A model generated the notes under the pieces. That model was not told the origin of the DNA and searched no databases. It worked only from the letters and a program-made list of their open reading frames with translations. From Chara braunii (lineage: Eukaryota > Streptophyta > Charophyceae > Charales > Characeae), in contig BFEA01000027.1 in NCBI GenBank assembly GCA_003427395.1, positions 4,806,274-4,838,709 on the forward strand: 32,436 nt of DNA, written 5' to 3'. Numbering within the stretch: the stretch's first letter is position 1; every line of letters begins with the position of its first letter. Shown here in pieces: positions 30,616-32,436 of this stretch. Position numbers and translations under genes: made by a program.

Positions 30616-31589
30616 GTAAAATCTGATAAGCGGAAGGATTACACGTCACTCCGTTTCCACAAGGATGGTGTAGCGATCGATGGCATCCATATCAGTTTGC
30701 CTCGTGATGGCACAGTTTGATCTATTTATGGACATGATGTCGTGGATAACAAACTCTCCACACTGGCTACCGCATCCCTGTGTGGTCCCTCCAAGAGCTC
30801 CTCCATGTGATGAGCTGCCCCCAATGGGAGATTTGCAGGGCGAGGGTGAGAGCGTCACCTGAAGTGCTCCCTCTTCTAACACAAAGTGGTACTCTTTTTT
30901 TTTCATTTTTCCTTTTGAACGCAGAATGCCACTCATTGTTAATGGATATGAGGTCAGCTCTGTGGTCTTCGCTGTTTATTTTCCAGCTAGGCTGTGAGGC
31001 TAATATAACCATTAGGATCTCTACCCATGTGTTAGCTCTGGGATTTCCATAAGTTTTTGAAAACTTACACTGGCATGAGTTGCATGACAATGGTTGCCCT
31101 GGGCCTTCCCAAGTCCCTTCTTCACTCACTTGCCAACCTGATCTCATGCCCTTTTTACTTGGGAGATACTCGCTGTCTTTGGTGGTCAGGCTAGCATTTC
31201 CTTTTGTTTCGTCTTCTTTTTCGAGTTACAATCGCTTCTCAGTAGTTCTTATCATCTTAACCTAAACATGTAAAGTTTATTTCTTGTTACAAGACAGTTG
31301 CCTGCCTCTGTGATGCCTGAGGGCGACACTGGTTTTGCTGGCCATGCTGTGTTTCTATGTCGTTCTCTCCCATCATTATCACCAGCATGACATGGGGGGG
31401 AAACCATGGAGGTTGAGAGGTAAGTAAGAAGGGCACCCAGTCTGGCATATCGCACATTGGTACCGTTTCAGATTGTAGCACACATGGTTGAGCATAGCTG
31501 TCACACGATGATGAACATGGGTTCAAGTCTGTCTTGGGGCTTTGGTGTGGGTTTCTAGCACAGATCGGCCTATCATAAAACAGAACTGC
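30616..31589. other. REV1 intron DNA, nothing recognised
   Basis: No REV1 exon, element end or RNA gene is seen. A pyrimidine tract ending GAACGCAG at 30926 resembles a splice acceptor, but the DNA after it has no REV1 similarity. TTCCATAAGTTT at 31045-31056 matches twelve bases of the hairpin-array loop, without stem-forming flanks. Confidence 0.45.
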
Positions 31590-31800
31590 ACATATACACA
31601 GCCTACGGGCACATACACATAGCTGACGGAAAAATACATACACATAGCAGCTTATGGAAAAATACATACACATAGCTTAAGGAAAAATACATCTAGCCTA
31701 CGGGCACATACACAGCTAATGGGCACACATCCAGCCTTCGGGCACACATACGGGTATACACAAAGCCTACGGGCACACACACACGGTATACACACATACC
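31590..31800. repeat. Imperfect tandem repeat of CACATACACATAGC/TACGGGCACA units
   Basis: Two interspersed modules alternate irregularly: ACATACACATAGC with GGAAAAATACAT, and GCCTACGGGCACA. Unit length is about 25-36 bp. The cysteine-rich minus-strand frames are by-products. Confidence 0.8.
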
Positions 31801-31834
31801 AATGCCATGCTAGGGAGGGTCGGGGGGGTCTAGT

Positions 31835-32150
31835 ACAAGCTGTAGTAGGAACCAGTAGGGCTGGGCAGGGATATAAGTTGCTCCGGCTTGTCCGGGATCT
31901 GTCTAGCATTGGGTAAGATAGGACAGTCCGGACTTGTCCGTGGGCGCTAGCCTGCTAGACTTGGTGCTTATACCTGCTATTCGGTCCCAGTCACCCTCAG
32001 AGATGGGTAGAACCTCTGGCTGTGGGGGCTAGTAGTAGAATGCTTGAGCTTGGCATCCAAAGTTCCCGCACGACAAGGCTCGTTCGATTCCACTTCAACC
32101 AGGACTGGGTAGGGATATAAGTCGTTCCGGCCCGTCTGGTATCTGCTTAC
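31835..32150 (+). mobile_element. tRNA-derived SINE-like DNA, two related tails
   Basis: A B-box core GTTCGATTCC (32082-32091) matches the tRNA consensus, and TAGTAGTAGAATGC (from 32030) resembles an A-box region about 50 bp upstream. It is followed by GACTGGGTAGGGATATAAGT, then CCGG and ATCTG. A related tail, GGCTGGGCAGGGATATAAGT with CCGG and ATCTG, occurs earlier at about 31859-31900, with a degraded head before it. No clear A tail or target duplication is seen. A head-to-tail pair of SINE fragments is the best reading. Confidence 0.4.
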
Positions 32151-32250
32151 AGTCTTCCCCCAAACAAAATGCACGTATGTACCATTCAACTTTCCCTGGA
32201 AAAGTCTATTTCTCAAAGTCGCCCCCGGAAATCCAAATAGTGTGCATGCA

Positions 32251-32331
32251 TGTTCTATTTGAATAGTACGCACATATGGGTGTTCTATTCAAGTAGAACA
32301 CATGGGTGTTCTATTTGAATTACCATGGGCA
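32251..32331. repeat. Three short TGTTCTATT units
   Basis: Units of 25-30 bp start at 32251, 32281 and 32307 with TGTTCTATT and end near CATGGG or CATATGGG. Just beyond, TTTTTTGTCTGCAG occurs at about 32358 and again at the end of the window; both look like splice acceptors but the DNA between has no REV1 match. Confidence 0.7.
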
Positions 32332-32436
32332 GGTGTTTTGCTCGGGAATGAGCCCCGTTTTTTGTCTGCAGTGTGCATTTTACTTGCGTGGGGTTCGGAC
32401 GGCCAGAGGCAGCTTGCCCTGTTTTTTGTCTGCAGT

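Noticed and set aside
30640-31060. Exon-like DNA on either strand (minus frame around CGSQCGEFVIHD; acceptor-like GAACGCAG)
   Set aside because: No match to REV1 or a known family, and no consistent donor-acceptor pair keeps a frame.

Overview
This is nuclear DNA from a eukaryote with long introns and many transposable elements. Three short exons joined by GT-AG introns encode part of REV1, the Y-family translesion DNA polymerase. The exon peptides look closest to land-plant REV1, which suggests the green lineage. A large-genome streptophyte alga such as Chara would fit, but the species is a guess from style and not shown by the sequence.

Layout. 1-489: minus-strand fragment of a Ty3/gypsy reverse transcriptase. 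490-5252: non-coding DNA with a ~598-bp direct duplication, a long TG tract, a 950-bp non-autonomous hAT element, a TCGGTCCA minisatellite and a foldback element. 5253-5450 and 6649-6768: REV1 exons (called A and B here). 6769-28864: one REV1 intron of about 22.1 kb. It holds a decayed LINE (about 8.78-26.46 kb; 5' UTR, ORF1, ORF2, poly(A)), a 1217-bp hAT element with a perfect 8-bp target duplication, and a second copy of the foldback element. 28865-28957: REV1 exon C. 28958-32436: the next intron, with a second copy of the first hAT family (1471 bp, perfect 8-bp duplication), tandem repeats and tRNA-derived SINE-like DNA.

LINE ORF1 and ORF2 are separated by about 7.7 kb (12.88-20.63 kb) that neither explains. 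This stretch holds the most unusual signal of the window. At 17.37-18.10 kb there are seven hairpins, plus one deleted copy. Their ~20-nt loop is nearly constant (ATGTTCCATAAGTTTGGGTG), while their stems differ in sequence from copy to copy and yet stay complementary. Just downstream lies a second array of ~120-bp units that alternate between two subtypes.

How the parts relate: the only host gene recognised is REV1, read left to right. Its BRCT and N-terminal polymerase parts would lie before 5253, and its little-finger, ubiquitin-binding and C-terminal parts after the window. Everything else is mobile or repetitive DNA in introns or upstream. The LINE and gypsy reading frames are broken, and the three hAT elements contain no transposase, so no element here looks able to move by itself.
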